64,000 nucleotides of DNA from Hirundichthys speculiger (GCA_018398805.1 JAGFBZ010000855.1:3162001-3226000); one strand, 5' to 3'; shown: positions 13,101 to 25,990, counted from the first letter of the stretch. Made by a program: numbers and translations. Notes: generated by a model from the sequence alone, not told the origin.

Positions 13101-13262
13101 TAAAACTGGCTTAGTGGTAGTGCTGTCATCTACCACGTGGGAGGTCCGGGTTTGAGTCCCAGTTGTGTCAGGAAGGATATCCGGGATAAAACTTGTGCCA
13201 AATCAGTCACGTGGATAACTCCGCGGTGGCGACCCTGAACAGGGAGCAGCTGAAATGGAAGC
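13101..13262 (+). mobile_element. tRNA-derived SINE with RTE-type body and tail
   Basis: A box TGGCTTAGTGG at 13107-13117 and B box GGTTTGAGTCC at 13149-13159 give a tRNA-like internal polymerase III promoter. The following GTGTCAGGAAGG with AAAACTTGTGCCAAA resembles, in reverse, the 5' end of the RTE-type LINE at 36190-36240. The terminal GCGGTGGCGACCCTGAACAG resembles the 3' end of that LINE (33345-33370). So the SINE appears built from a tRNA head plus both ends of its partner LINE. Boundaries are approximate. Confidence 0.7.
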
Positions 13263-13394
13263 AAGCATGAATCAGTCATTTGTTTGTTTCATCCTACATA
13301 CAACAGATCTTTGTTGCTGGCATCCTATTTAGCTGCATTTTGAAAGCATATTGTGCGGGCTATGCTCAGCATTCCTCCACAAAGCTAGTGCAGC

Positions 13395-13421
13395 TTTTTT
13401 TTTTTTTTTTTTTTTTTTTTT
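13395..13421. repeat. Poly-T tract
   Basis: About 27 consecutive T. Could be the A-tail of a reverse-strand retroposed copy, but no body was recognised to its left. Confidence 0.9.
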
Positions 13422-16400
13422 GCCACTACGTTATATTTAGTCAAAGAGCATTATGACTCACGGACGTTGTTCAGCTTTGCTGCACATGTTTTGTAGCTAA
13501 TCTGGCCGGTGATTGTCCTGTGATTGTCCTATTGCAGTGAGTCAGTCAGTTTTCAGGTACAGTTTTATAATCTTGTATTCCTCCCTTTGTAATCTTATCT
13601 TCCTCTTCATTTTGTTCTTTCCCCTGCTTGTCCTCTCCACTCCCCACCAAACACACAAAGGCAGGAGTATTAATCAAAAGAACTGGGTCTCCCTATTCCC
13701 TCCTAATAAGCAGGGAGTGAATGCATGGCTGCCTCCATCACAAACAGAAATGAGACCATGGACTCCATTACCATGGGTTTGTTAATTCATGAAGTGGGTT
13801 TCTTTTGGTCCCCTCCTCTCCGAGGTGTCCTCCTATTCCCTCCTTCCTTATTCTCCTTGATATATATTTAAACCATCATACGTTTACTCCCCTCATTTCA
13901 TTGTCATATATGAGGCTGAAGAACATTGTTTCATTTGGGAGTGCTTCCAGTTAAAAACCGTGTCCCACTTTATAATTCAGCAGCATACAAGGTACAAGTT
14001 ATTTCTGGACATGCAGGAATAACAGAAGAGGAAGCATGACACTTTAAGAGCATTCAAACTGCTAATGGATTTACTAAAATGTCATGAAGAGGAAGGATAA
14101 ATATTATTCTGAAACATCCTCTGTTATTTTAACTGACAGCATGCCCTCATATTTGAATAAATTCAGCTTGCTTTTATTGAGTATTATGTTTTGTATACTG
14201 TCCTGTCAGAGTAAAGCAGATAGATACACTCTGGATTTTTCATTTTACAGAAAAATGAACATTAATATTTTAAACAATGTTGAAGTTTCTAAATTTAGGC
14301 TCCGAATCAGCAGCTCTGATTCGGAGTCTGCTGAGGACACTGACTGACAGCTCTCAGACCTGCTCAATAAATCAAACCTTTGGGACAAATAGAGCTGAGT
14401 TGGCTTTTACCAGACTAAACACATAGATTTAAAATCACAAATAGATTGTATATATTGTGGTCACTGTCCATCTGTGGACCAAGGTATTGTTGAATTCATG
14501 GTGTGGCCACCTCCTGCTAACAATGTAGCCGAGCTGCGGCCACTGAAACCTCCACCAAGCATACCATACTGCGTATGCTTCACTTCACTTATAATAAACT
14601 GGTAGCAATGCTCCCACCAGTCTCAGCTGCCTCCAGTGAAAGTTTGTAAAACTCTCAAGTGAAAAATGATGCAGATGTTGGTGTTTAGTTCATGCTACAA
14701 GCCCTGATTTCACCCACACCGTAAAAATCCCGATAAGAATAATGATGAATGAAAGCTGTGTGACTGAAATTCAGTTTGACATTGTTCTTTTAGGAATTTC
14801 TGCCAAACATGTTCCCATGCAGGTTTCTGGGTTTGCATGGAAGCATTGGAGAATGTGAAGGGGTTGCTAAAATGCTGTGGTGGAACAGATGTTACAAAGT
14901 TACTCATCATTTGTCTTCTCCAATTATATATCCTTTTGCTCAATGCTTTGAAACAGGGTAATAATGATCAATTAAGTGCATTGCAATGACAGTTGGAAAT
15001 CACAGATTGTCTTGGATTTCCTTCAGAAAATCAGTCTTACATCTACCTCTGTCATTCCAAGCCAGTTAAAATAAATGGAGAAACTGTCCCCTCTCCACAT
15101 CAAGGTCTCTTCTCCCAGCAGCGCCGCTTGTCCCACAAAAAAAAATAAAATGAAATCTTGCTTTCTTGCAGCGAGGCTGATGAGTATTATTTGCTTCCCA
15201 CAAACCTTAGTAAATGACATTTTGTAATTCATTAGAAAAACTCTGAAATGGGAACTCCCACAAACACAAATTAGGCTCATAAAATACTGATGTCTGTTTA
15301 AAGCACAAAGAAACTTTTCCCGTTTTTAGCTCAGAGGGACCACCTAGAGGCATGAAGACTTTTACAACACTGTCCAGCTCTGTCACTACCTCCGTGAGTC
15401 TCTTTTTCACATGTTCAAAATGTCCGCTGGAGCTCTTGAGTTAGTTTCATCACTGTTGACATGTGGAGGGGTGTCGTGAAGTGACATGCAGGTGCTGTGA
15501 CAGACAGCCAGGATGGGAGTCTCAACTTATTTTGGGTGATTTTTGCTGATTTTAGAGGCAAGACAAAACTTCCTGAAAGTGACCAAATATTCCTTCGTAT
15601 GAAACTGAAACTGATATTTTAATATTATAAAAACTATTTTGTGCTCCTTTAAGTTAATCACTTACTAAAAAGGCGTATTGTTTCATTATGATTCATACTG
15701 TTAAAATAAATGTTATTAATTATGTCAGTGATCTACGCAGACTGCACTGTGTTAAGGTGTTAATTTCCCCCCGTCTGTTGAGGATGCTGTTCTCTGTACA
15801 ACAATCCCCTGCCTATCCTTAGGCCACTGCGCCTGAGCCTTCCTGCTGTCACCGACACACACCGAGAGCCCGAGTGGTATTTGCAGAACTCATTTACACT
15901 CTGTTGGGAACATGAAATTACCATTGACTGCGAGCTCTCGATGGCCTCGCATTGACTGTGCTTGTTAAAACTGCACCATGACTAAGACCTAGGATAGGTA
16001 GGGACACGCACCTCAGGGGAGTCCAAGATGGCTAACAAGCACATTAACTATGGCAACTATGTACTGTGCTTTATTCCAATTCAACATCTCGGCACACATT
16101 CACACACGCAGCCACAGAGGCCTAACTATGAAATTTTGAAGGAAAATGGAAATGCAGTTTGGACAGAATTGAGTAAAATCACCTTGTTATGCAAAAACAC
16201 TTAATGTAGGCTGCAGCCTCCAAGTTAAGGATCACATTCAGCACAAATGCCAGCAAAAGCTCAGGTAGTACATATAATGATTGTAAAGTGGCGTGGATGT
16301 AGCAATTAGCTGTCAACTGTTGGGGTGAGGGCTGTTTGTCTTCTCTGGTATACAGCAAAAGAAAATCCTGCTCATACAGTTTCCTCTTTCAAAATATATT

Positions 16401-17312
16401 CCTCTGCACTCCTCTGCATTCTGGTGCATTGCCAGAAATCCAGATTTCTCACATGGGCAACTTTTCTCCTACTGAGAGATTATTTCAATAAGGAATAAAC
16501 AGACTTCCCCCGCAAGGCACGAAAACAGGCCAAATGATCCACTCAGAGAATGTGGCTTTAAAAATGAATAATGCATATGTTCACAGTTAAAATGTAACTA
16601 GCTTACAAAAAGAGGGTAAAAAAGGACCTGTCTAGCTGCCAATCTTAAACATGTTGAAGCACTGAGGCATTTGCTAATACATGACAAAAGTAGCAACTTA
16701 ACAATAACAAAGGATCTTCAAAGCTAGGTCCTAAAGGTTTTCTGGCTGCGACCCATTATACATGCCTTTGCGCCAGCACTTTGTTGAAAAATCATTAAAT
16801 GCAATTGGTGAAAGTCAATCCCTATGAGCGTTTGTCATTGTATCTTAATTATGGTTTAAATATGGTGTTTAATGTTTATGTGATGTCGGTATGTTGCATA
16901 ACAAATACAAAAATCATTCCTCTGTCGACAACAAGTGTATTAAATATGATACATAATCAAAAACATTTGTCAAAGTGAACCTTCACAGAGGACTTCAATG
17001 GACCCTCATGAGCTACAAAGCAGCTAAAAATAAGATAGAAAAAAATCATTCCTCATCTTTGACTCCTGTATCCTAGTGTTTTTAATTAGTGCCTACACTT
17101 GAAGATATTGTAGTTGCAACTCGAATCGTCCCTGAAGGAATTTTATTTATCAACTTGTGTCTGGACCCTGGCATTAATTAAATAAGCTCCTAAATTATCA
17201 TCGAGCTAGCTACTGTATCTTACCACCAAATCCCTCATAGTGAGTGCATTGCTGTTCTCCAAAGACCTTAACACATTCCTCACAGTCTGTCTATGTAGTC
17301 ATGAGAATACAC
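13422..17312. other. Non-coding stretch, no gene seen
   Basis: No recognisable exon, RNA gene or transposon. The 15770-15960 part is more GC-rich than its surroundings but gave no family match. Confidence 0.45.
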
Positions 17313-17350
17313 ACACACACAAGTACACACACCCGTGTGTGTGTGTGTGT
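17313..17350. repeat. (AC)n/(GT)n compound microsatellite
   Basis: A CA tract is followed within 40 bases by a TG tract, so the two halves are complementary and could fold back. Confidence 0.9.
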
Positions 17351-18324
17351 ACTGTATATTCATGTGAATGTTCATGTCTGCCTCATTAAAGTCTGCATGA
17401 ATGTATAATATAAATACATAATACTTACATATCAATTCCTCACATATTGTATTTAGTCTAAAAGAGCACGTTATTATGCCTCACAACAAAGTTCAAGCAG
17501 AAACTCTTGGGTGCAGCCAACAACAAAGATGAATAAACACCAGATGAGAGGTTGAAACAGCTCTTAAACTGCCACTGAATGAACACCTGAAGAAAACCTG
17601 AATATTACCCCAAACCGAAGAGTATCCTTCACAGAATAAATGACTTACTGAACCCTAAAAATCTAACTCACCTTTCTTTTACCTTTCGTGGTTTTAATCC
17701 AGTCATACAAAACCCCTTTATACTGACAGCATATCATAAAAGGATAGTTCCCATAATCCTTTGTGCCCACTGCAATGATGTAGCCTGGTGACCAGAGCAG
17801 GATCACTGGGATTGTGGTATTATCACAGAACAAAGCTGCACAAGGTAAAAAGAAGAGGACACTGATGATATAGCTTTGTCTGCTTTTTTTTTTTTTTTTT
17901 TTTACATCAGATAGCGGGCTATTGTGGAGGTTTACGAGCCTCAATCAGATCTCTTCCCAAGCACCCCATGTACTCTATCATGATTACATTTTCCTTCATC
18001 TTTTCTCTGTGGACAACCAAGATATTATATGTTAAGTTGTCAGTTCCATTAAAAGAAAATCCCACATTGCCACTCCAAAAGATGAATAGAATTTATCTTC
18101 AAGCTCGTCAGCATGTTCTTGATTTGTGCACAAGTCTCACGGTGTCGTCCCCTGCACTGCCACCAGACTTGACCCTCAAGCATCCCCTTCGCATTAATAA
18201 GGAGGTTTGATGTGACCAGGTGCCACATGTTATGTGAAAAGCATGGAAGACATTTTTCAAGCAGAAATATTATATGGTGTATTTTGTTTTGTTTTTATTT
18301 TTTCATTATTATAAATGGATTTAA
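17351..18324. other. Non-coding stretch with poly-T
   Basis: A T run of about 20 lies at 17885-17904. No gene recognised. Confidence 0.5.
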
Positions 18325-18510
18325 GAACGCAGGTATAGATCAGTGGGTTGGCTGCCCTCATAGAGAAGAACAGATCAATCATCACATGTCAAAGTGTCCC
18401 TGGGTAAGACACTGAATCCTACATTACCCATCAAAATCAGCCACAAAGGGGCCAGTGTTGTCCTAGTGTTGGTCCCAAAACATTCACCTTGATAAAGGTG
18501 AATGGTTTTT
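18325..18510 (+). repeat. Dispersed teleost repeat (SINE-like family), plus copy
   Basis: Contains AGTGTCCCTGGGTAAGACAC and ATCCTACATTACCC followed by CATTCACCTTGATAAAGG, matching the order of the family also present at 31438-31698. The head GATCAGTGGGTTGGCTGCC is tRNA-like in layout but weak. Confidence 0.5.
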
Positions 18511-20782
18511 TTTTTTTTAAGAAAGGGAATCCAAGGAAAAAAAAGACCTAGTCCAAATCAATATGCAGAACACAATCATCTACACAATCCTGAAAAGAAG
18601 GAGAAAAACCCAAAAGAAGCTTGCTTTGCTATTGTGGACTGATTGTTGGATGTTAGTCAAAAAAAAAAAAAAACAATGGAAGCTATAAAGTGTGAACTGT
18701 GCTCCCAGTACCTTTCTGAAACCAACAATCAGACATGCACACCGACTTCACACAGCTCCTGACCCTCTGTGTGGAGGTGGTGGGCGAATATCGCATTGTA
18801 TAATCTGTCTAGCTATCATTCATTTGTTACTTAACTATTCATATAACAAATGCGTGCACTCCAGTCTAGAGTCTCAGCAATCCTTGGAGACACTGCTTGA
18901 ATGCTGCACACTGAAAAGCAGCTCACAGCTGTCAAAAAGAGTATGATGGGGAGCACATAGTTATCCATGAGAGATTGGCAGTTTGATTAAAATCTATATT
19001 CAAGTATGAATTATGTTAATTAATGACAATTTTTAGAGGCAGATTTCAGAGTGAACAAAAATCACTAACTGAAGCCAATGTAAGAGAGCAAGGGAGGACT
19101 GCCTGCCAAAAAAGATCATTAGCCACTTGTGTAATCCATCGATCAAACCCACATTGGCATTAGCCCAGCTTGCCTATTCCTCTTCCATGCTTAGCCATGT
19201 GAACTGTCACTCATATCCACTGATTACTCCTGACTTTCTTTTTTTTCTGGTTCTCTTTATTTGTTAAGAAAACCTGAGAAGAAGCTCATTTTCAGACTGA
19301 GTTTGAAAAGTGAACTGATTTTAAACGAAAATGAGCAAGTGCTGGATGCACAGCTAAATGATGCTGCAGTCCACAGTTCTGGAAGAACACATCTGGAGCC
19401 CCTCCAAGTGCCCTGGGGGCACTGCAAAGAGGAACTCCACTTCCTGGCTCCATCAGAGGTAGTGAGCAGAGACACAGAGTTGGAGGAAACAGGAAAAAAG
19501 AAAGAGAGTGTTATATGATAAAGTCTGATTACTGGAGAGCAGCTGTTCCATGCGGAGCTTCCTGCTTTTATCAGCCTTCAAAGAGATGCTTTTTTTTTTT
19601 TTTTTTTTCACAAATCAACAACATCTCAGATTCTTGTTCTACATATATAAAGAAATGAAACTGATGATTCTCTTTGTGCGTAAGGAGACTGAAATAGCCT
19701 CAATAATAAAAAATCTTCAAATTCCTTTCTTAAAATGATGAACTTGATCAAACTGGTTTTCTGGATATTTTTGAAATCATCAAAATGAAATATTGAACAC
19801 TTTGTGAAGACAACAAGTTTGAAGTTAGAGGCAGTATGAAGGCAGAAAATAGCACCAGGCTCAAGGCATCCTGAACATCCTCTGTGTGCAAGAGATGATG
19901 TGGAAAAGGGTTCTTTCTGGAGGCACAAAAGACGATGCCTCATTTGGATGTAGTTAATTAGAAAGGCTGATTGATTTGATGGCACTAGTGAGGCGGGAAA
20001 GCAAAGTGCACTGGTCTGTGAAGGAGTGCCATGCTTAGGTCGATTTTTACGCCCTCCAGGGAAGCTTTAATAACAACATTAAAGGCTCTAAGAAGAAGCC
20101 CAGTCTGCTCGTTTGTGTTGTGTCCAAGACACAGTCAAACAGCGATTACATGAATCCTTAACCCAAACATCTCTGCTTGCTCTTATGAAGACTGTGTTTC
20201 AAATCTGTGGTAAAACTCTACTGCGTAGAGTGTGCGCTTTAATGAAAGATAAATGATGGTTGAAAGTGACACAGGAATGAACAAAGATCTAGTCTTTCTG
20301 TTCAGCGGCTGTTGAGCAGCTGTTGACAATGCTCCATTTCTTATCTATAACTGGGGATAAGCTTTTGCATCAAAAGCAGTCTTCTCTTTTTTTCTCACAC
20401 TGCATCATTTTAATAACTCTCCATATTCAGGCATTACATGAAAAGAAACAATAATTGCATAAAACATTAGAAACAACAAGCGATATTATTACAAGTAGTA
20501 AACTCATACACAAACGGATTTTAGTTCAACGAGAGACAAATACTGTGCTTATAACTAAAATAAGACCAAAAATTTGTAGATTTACACTTGTCAGGTTTAT
20601 AATCTATGAAAATATTTAAACATCACTTTCATGGGGATTCTTGCTGAATGAAAGACACAGGAACGTTCCAAAAGAATACACTGAATACACAAGATCAAGG
20701 TGGAACTACTACACACCTCCTAAACCATTCAAGGCTTCCTTTAATATGTTTTCCATCTCACTGATACAGACTACAGACAGTC
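18511..20782. other. Non-coding stretch, no gene seen
   Basis: A and T runs at 18509-18520, 18660-18673 and 19589-19608. Open frames on both strands at 19257-19518 have no recognisable domain. Confidence 0.45.
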
Positions 20783-20788
20783 CATTTG

Positions 20789-21597
20789 TATGGAGCCCCG
20801 TTTGGGTCATAATTCAATGAATAAATGAGTCTATTATTATAAAATACAGGCGTTTATTATTATGAAATATTTCCCATTATTATGATAATGATTTCATTTT
20901 TCATAAGAATGAGCTTTTACATAATAATGGCTTTGTTGTTCATAAGAATGATTTGTGTGTCAATCACAGCAGAGAGGGCGGAGCCATTTATGTGATTGGC
21001 TGCTCTTTCATTCAGGCATAAGCAACAGAACAGTGAATATCGATAGTGAGCGAGGGGTGCAATGTATATACTCCAGGGCAGTAGGTGGCAGAATGCACCT
21101 CAGTTTACAGGTTAAAAGTTGACATCAACTATGAAACGTAGCGCGAAATGTAGGGAAAACTTGATTTTGAAGGCATGGCGATCGATGCGAGTCCCCCACC
21201 AACTAGTCGATGTCAGAGCGTAGAATGGAGAAGGATCAGCCAATGAACGTGCAGGACAACCACTGGTCCCACCCAGTGGCAAAATGTCATTTTTATGTAA
21301 AAGCTCATTCTTATGAAAAACGAAGCCATTATTTAAAAGTTCATTCTTATGAAAAAGGAAGCAATTATGTAAAAACTCATTCTTAGATTTAAAAAAAAAA
21401 GCCGTTCTGTAATAAACTATTATGCATTAAACTAAGGTTAAATAATAATAAAAATACATTTCATAATAATTACAATGTTTCATAATAATGGGAAACATTT
21501 CATAATAATGGGTACGTATTTCATAATAATAAACGCCCGTATTTCATAATAATAGACTAATTTATTCATTGAATTATGACCCAAACGGGGCTCCATA
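20789..21597. mobile_element. Non-autonomous DNA transposon with long inverted ends, unclassified
   Basis: The left end TATGGAGCCCCGTTTGGG and the right end, its reverse complement, extend as a near-identical inverted repeat of roughly 77 bp. Beyond that come more loosely paired blocks. Both arms carry iterated ATTATTATGAAAT units, and further in, TTCATAAGAATGAGC units facing each other (20900 and 21305 areas). Both flanks carry CATTTG (20783-20788 and 21598-21603), giving a 6-bp target duplication if the end is TATGG, or ATTT (4 bp) if the end is GTATGG. The central 250 bp is unrelated to the arms and has no long reading frame. At 809 bp it cannot encode a normal transposase. Confidence 0.85.
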
Positions 21598-22582
21598 CAT
21601 TTGAGCATCCATACTCTTTTAGTTCAGCAATGTCTTTCTGAAATAAGCAACACCTCCCCTGATAAAGGACATCAGATTTATGAATGAATATGTATATAAT
21701 AAGGCAAAACCACCTAATGTAAGTCCACCTTGTTCCATTGAAATTGTTTTGGGCCATTGAGGCATAAGCCAAGGACCCGAGGTGTCTGACCCCAGGGTGT
21801 TACCAGGATATCCTTCTGGTCCACGGCATCTATAAAGCTGTGTGACCCGTCCTTGATCTGTTTTGTGACTTGGCAAAGCAAATTATCCTAGTATGGTAAT
21901 ATTGCTGACATGATGGGTGTGTTTGTTGCAATGTTAAGGCAAGTGGTATGTAATCTGTTCTTGTTATTTATGATCTTATGACTCTCATAAGTTGCAACGT
22001 TTTTCTGCAAACAGTTTCGTTATAGGTGGAAATTGTATCCTATTATAAGTGAAGGGGTGCATGCACAGTTAGCAAATATACACAAGATCTCTTTGACAGT
22101 CATTGAAGACTTTGCGTGGGAGCTTATATAATGGATACAGTGAATCTTATAATGTCTGCCTGCCAAAGCCCCACAGAACTGGAAATAACTGGAAATAACA
22201 CAGGATAAATGCAATACATTAACAAAAGATAATGCTCACTTTAGCTACCTGCAATGGAAGCTCATGACACAGGCTCAGACGATTCTGAGATAATTTAGAG
22301 CACATTATGTCTTTATTTACTTAGCAACACTAAAAACTTAATGTGCTGCCTAAGATGGCAAAATGTAAGCAGGCGTGTTTTATTGTTAAAAGTGCTGCAG
22401 TGACTGATTTTGAACTTGGATTTTTGGAGATGAAGCCCTTTTTAACTCAGTTCTGGTCATTCCATCATAGTCACCTCTGGGTTTAACTGATTTTTAATTC
22501 ACTGCTTTTCATTGACATTGTGCACCACATTGCAATACTGATGATTGGAGTCCTGAATTATTTGGCCATAACAACCATTATT

Positions 22583-22660
22583 ATATCCATCCATCCATTA
22601 TCCATACCCTTTATGTCCTATCTAGGGTCACAGGGACCATTTTTACATTTGGAGGGAAAA
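22583..22660 (-). repeat. Fragment of the tRNA-derived SINE family (3' end)
   Basis: CCATCCATCCATTATCCATA followed by CCTATCTAGGGTCACAGGGA matches the tail end of the 24649-25010 SINE. It adjoins the Tc1 relic at 22683. Confidence 0.55.
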
Positions 22661-22682
22661 GGAGGAAGCTTGCTAGGCTGAG

Positions 22683-23086
22683 AACACCATCCCAACTGTG
22701 AAGTACGAGGGTGGCAGCATCATGTTGTGGAGGTGTTTTGCTGCTGGAAAGGAGCTGTCAGGAGGAATGGACCTATATTCCATCAAACTATTGTGAGAAG
22801 TTTGTGGAAGGAAACCCAAAACATTGGACCCAAATCATACTGATGAAAGGCAATGATACCAAACATGAAGAAAATGTATGTTAACTTCTGACTTTGAAGA
22901 AAGTAATAAAAAAAATCCCCTCAAAAATGCTCTCTCTCATTATTCTGGCATTTAGCAAATAGAAATTGTTTTGGTAATCTTAACTGGCCTAGAACAGAAA
23001 AATGTTAGTCTGATTTAATCTCAGACAGTAAGAAAAAAGGTTGGGTGTATTTTTATACAGTGTATGTAAACTCCTGGTTTCATCTG
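22683..23086 (+). mobile_element. Tc1-type transposon relic, right half
   Basis: The reading frame from 22683 gives NTIPTVKYEGGSIMLW then CFAAGK, the block around the second catalytic region of Tc1 transposases. It soon degenerates. The non-coding tail ends in AGTGTATGTAAACTCCTGG and TTTCATCTG followed by TA (23087-23088), the usual inverted end and TA target of Tc1 elements. The left half with the DNA-binding domain is missing. Confidence 0.75.
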
Positions 23087-23088
23087 TA

Positions 23089-24312
23089 TGATATAATGTG
23101 AGCTTTTTATCTTTAGTTAATTTTGAACGATAGGTCATGCAGACTAGTCTGGGACAGAACTAACCAAAATCATAACTGCCACTGTTACTTTGAAATAACA
23201 TAAATGAATCTGTGAAGGGGTTTGGATAAGATATAAGTAAATATTTCAATGCATCATGCACAGCTCATAAAACAAAACATTAAATATTTATCTACTTCAG
23301 TGCAGTAACAATACTTTATGTTCACAGAGTGTGTTATTGCACTGTTATTGTTTCAAGCTATTATTTTGACAGTCTTTATTATTTTGTTATTATTTCCTCA
23401 TGCCCCTTTATTATTTTGGGGCATGAGGAAGTAAAACCACTGAAATAAAAGCAAGTGATATTTTGAGTATCTGATAAAAACTCTGGCTTCCATTTAAGAC
23501 ATATGAGAAAAAGACTTAAAAATGAGAGCAGAAAAAGAAGGGAGTCATTTGTGTATTTAGCTTTCACTTTATAGGTGAAACTTTTCACACAAGAAAACAA
23601 AAACACTAATAGACAGAGACAGATATGGATATATGTGAGCTCTCTCTCACACTCATACAACAAATAATAAAAGTCAATCATTTTCCTGGCATACAAATTA
23701 AAACTAAGCATCCTTTGGAGGACTGAATTACTCGAGTGGTGTATAGTTATGACAGCTTCATCACAGAAGTATGAAATGCGGACCAGACCAGAGGGACACT
23801 GTTGTTTACCTTCAAACCATTGCCATCTATTGTCCTTCGTAAATCATTCCTTGCATTTCCTCACTCTATATATTTTTTTATTTTGTGTCTGGTGCTTTAT
23901 TAATGCTTGCACCCTTCATGCTTGACTGAACAAGATGAGCCCCAGACCTTTGGTATCGTCGCAGCACCTTGTCATGTGGAATTGATTTTGCTTTGTTGCC
24001 TTTGTTGATCTTCTTTCTGGCACTGTCTGTAAGTGTTGGCAGAAGCCTTGTGTGATTGTACAGTATACTGAGGTGTATGCACGAGAGCGCAAAGTCTGAA
24101 TTGGGTGATTCATACATGCTCCTCAAAGTCATTACAGCACATCTCAGTTTTGTCCTTATTTAATCAACTTTATTTAAGCTTAATCTAATAAAATTATTTC
24201 CTTATTACAATACTGCTTATATATTCCATATTTATTTTAGAAATAAAGTCTTGTGGTTTGTATTTTACATGTATTGAAGAGTCCATTACTCTTCTTCTTA
24301 TGAGATTTTACC
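23089..24312. other. Non-coding stretch, no gene seen
   Basis: AT-rich sequence, including an inverted TTATTATTTT...GGGGCATGAGG segment around 23380-23430 that forms a short hairpin (CCTCATGCCCC facing GGGGCATGAGG). Nothing else recognised. Confidence 0.45.
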
Positions 24313-24400
24313 TTAAAGGTAGGGTAAGTGATTTCTGGATGTCATGTCTGTAACAGGGTGTGAAATGGTATTGGGCATATGCAAACATATTATCATTATC
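24313..24400. repeat. End fragment of a TTAA-type miniature element
   Basis: TTAAAGGTAGGGTAAGTGAT resembles the left end of the complete TTAA-flanked element at 32239-32633 (TTAAAGGTGGGGTGGG). No matching right end was found nearby, so this is probably a truncated copy. Confidence 0.4.
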
Positions 24401-24648
24401 AGTATCAACAAAGCAGTCGTTTGCATAAATCATTATGGATAGTATTGGTGTAAATCAAAAGTTTTGTTACGATCCAATATTACATTGATTTACTGCATGA
24501 TGAGTTGATGTTTGCTGATATCACAAAATCTCCAATGATACGATTCTGATTTGATTTGATTCAGTAACTAGTGATCAATATCAGACAATATCATATGTTA
24601 ACTGAACAAAATTATTTCCATTCACATCAAAGTAAGCAACTTAAATAT

Positions 24649-25010
24649 CCATCCATCATCTATACCCGCTTAATCCTCTGCAGGGTCACGGGGATCTGCT
24701 GGAGTCTATCCCAGCTCTTTTCGGGTGAAAGGCAGGGCTACACCCTAGACAGGTCACCAGTCCATCACAGGGCCACACATAGACAAACAAACACACACAC
24801 TCACAATCACTCCTACAGGCAATTTAGAACCACCAGTTAACCTAACATACATGTCTTTGGACTGTGGGAGGAAGCCGGACCTGGAGGAAACCCACGCAAG
24901 CACAGGGAGAACATGCAAACTCCACACAGAAAGGCCCCTGCTGAGGCTTAAACCAGGAACCTTCTAGCTCTGAGGCAACAGTGTTAACCACCAAGCCACT
25001 GTGCTGCCCC
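24649..25010 (-). mobile_element. Full-length tRNA-derived SINE with target duplication
   Basis: Read on the reverse strand it starts GGGGCAGCACAGTGGCTTGG (tRNA-like head, A-box-like TGGCTTGGTGG, degenerate B box GGTTTAAGCC). It then runs through the CCTGTCTAGGGTGTAGCCC block and ends in GGATGGAT-type tail repeats. It is flanked by AACTTAAATAT (24638-24648) and AACTAAAATAT (25011-25021), an 11-bp target duplication with one mismatch, so both ends are intact. Other copies: 49164-49288 (truncated), 22583-22660, 26032-26084 and 10240-10440. The family name was not assigned. Confidence 0.75.
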
Positions 25011-25079
25011 AACTAAAATATCATCTCACATTTTTATGTAGAAAAACAATCAGCTGAGACAGGATTATAATAGTTTTGG

Positions 25080-25990
25080 ATTTCCCATTAGTTTTCGTTT
25101 TTATTTCGTTTTTAGTTTAGTTTTTCAAATTCAGTTTTAATTTGTTTTTAGAGCAGTTTTGCTAGTTTTTATTCTTTTTTATTTTTTTTGAAATACTTAG
25201 TTTTAGTTTTTATTAGTTTCAGTGTTAGTTTTATTTTTATTTTGTAAATTAGGGTTGTAACTTTGGTTGGAGTGGAGCACTGGACGTTTTGAAGGCTATC
25301 GAGTCACATAGTCGTGTAGACATTTCGGTCTCAATAAACATATTTACCAATGCGACTTCCCGCTTGTGATGTTCCTGCGTATTTACTGACCAGCAGCTAT
25401 TCGGTCGCCGGTGGAAACAGTCCATTATGGTTGCTGTTTTCTCTCGTTCCTTCCCAACGCTGACTGGCCTGCAGCTGCAGCTTCTCTTTCCAAGGAAGGA
25501 GGGCAGCGAGGCTAGTTTATCCAGGTAGTCTGGGTTAGCCTTATTGTGCGAGCTTTTTCAAACGGACTTTCAGATTCGTGGGGTTTTTTCCTCTTGAGAA
25601 GTATTCCACACATTGGATCACCTACAACAAGGCACTTATTTTTATCGTTAACAAAGTCATAGTCAAAGAAATCCCAAATAGGACTGTGCCGCTTTCTCCC
25701 AACTTTTGCCGCAGCCATCACTGCTGATCACTTTTTTTTTTTTTTTGCGGTTGTTGTTGTACAGCGGAGCGAAGTTAATAGATTTCATGTAAATCCCAAA
25801 ATGTTTTTGTGAAAAAAAATTACAAATACAAAAATGAAGGACGTTCTTGATATTATTATAGTTAATTTTAGTTTGTTTTATAAACACATAATACAGTTTC
25901 AGTTAGTTATCGTTTTTTTTTTAAAACTCGTTTTTTTATTTTATTTCAGTTAAGGAAAATTATTTTTCAATTCTAGTTTTCATTATCTCG
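25080..25990 (-). mobile_element. hAT transposon remnant flanked by T-rich arrays
   Basis: T-rich arrays of AGTTTT/TTTCGTTTT units occupy 25088-25250 and 25895-25995. Between them is GC-richer sequence with the reverse-strand BED finger frame at 25512-25721. The arrangement suggests a deleted hAT element with repetitive ends, but I could not define inverted ends or a target duplication. Confidence 0.45.
25512..25721 (-). pseudogene. BED-type zinc finger remnant of a hAT transposase
   Basis: The 69-residue frame begins MMAAAKVGRKRHSPIWDFFD and has the BED-finger aromatic start (W-D-F-F at residues 16-19), then C30 and a second C-G pair at 39-40, spacing close to the family. The expected closing histidines are degraded (PHESESPFEKAR where H-L-x-K-x-H is usual). 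BED fingers bind DNA at the N terminus of hAT transposases and of ZBED proteins. No downstream dimerisation or catalytic part follows, so a broken transposase is more likely than a host ZBED gene. Confidence 0.6.
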
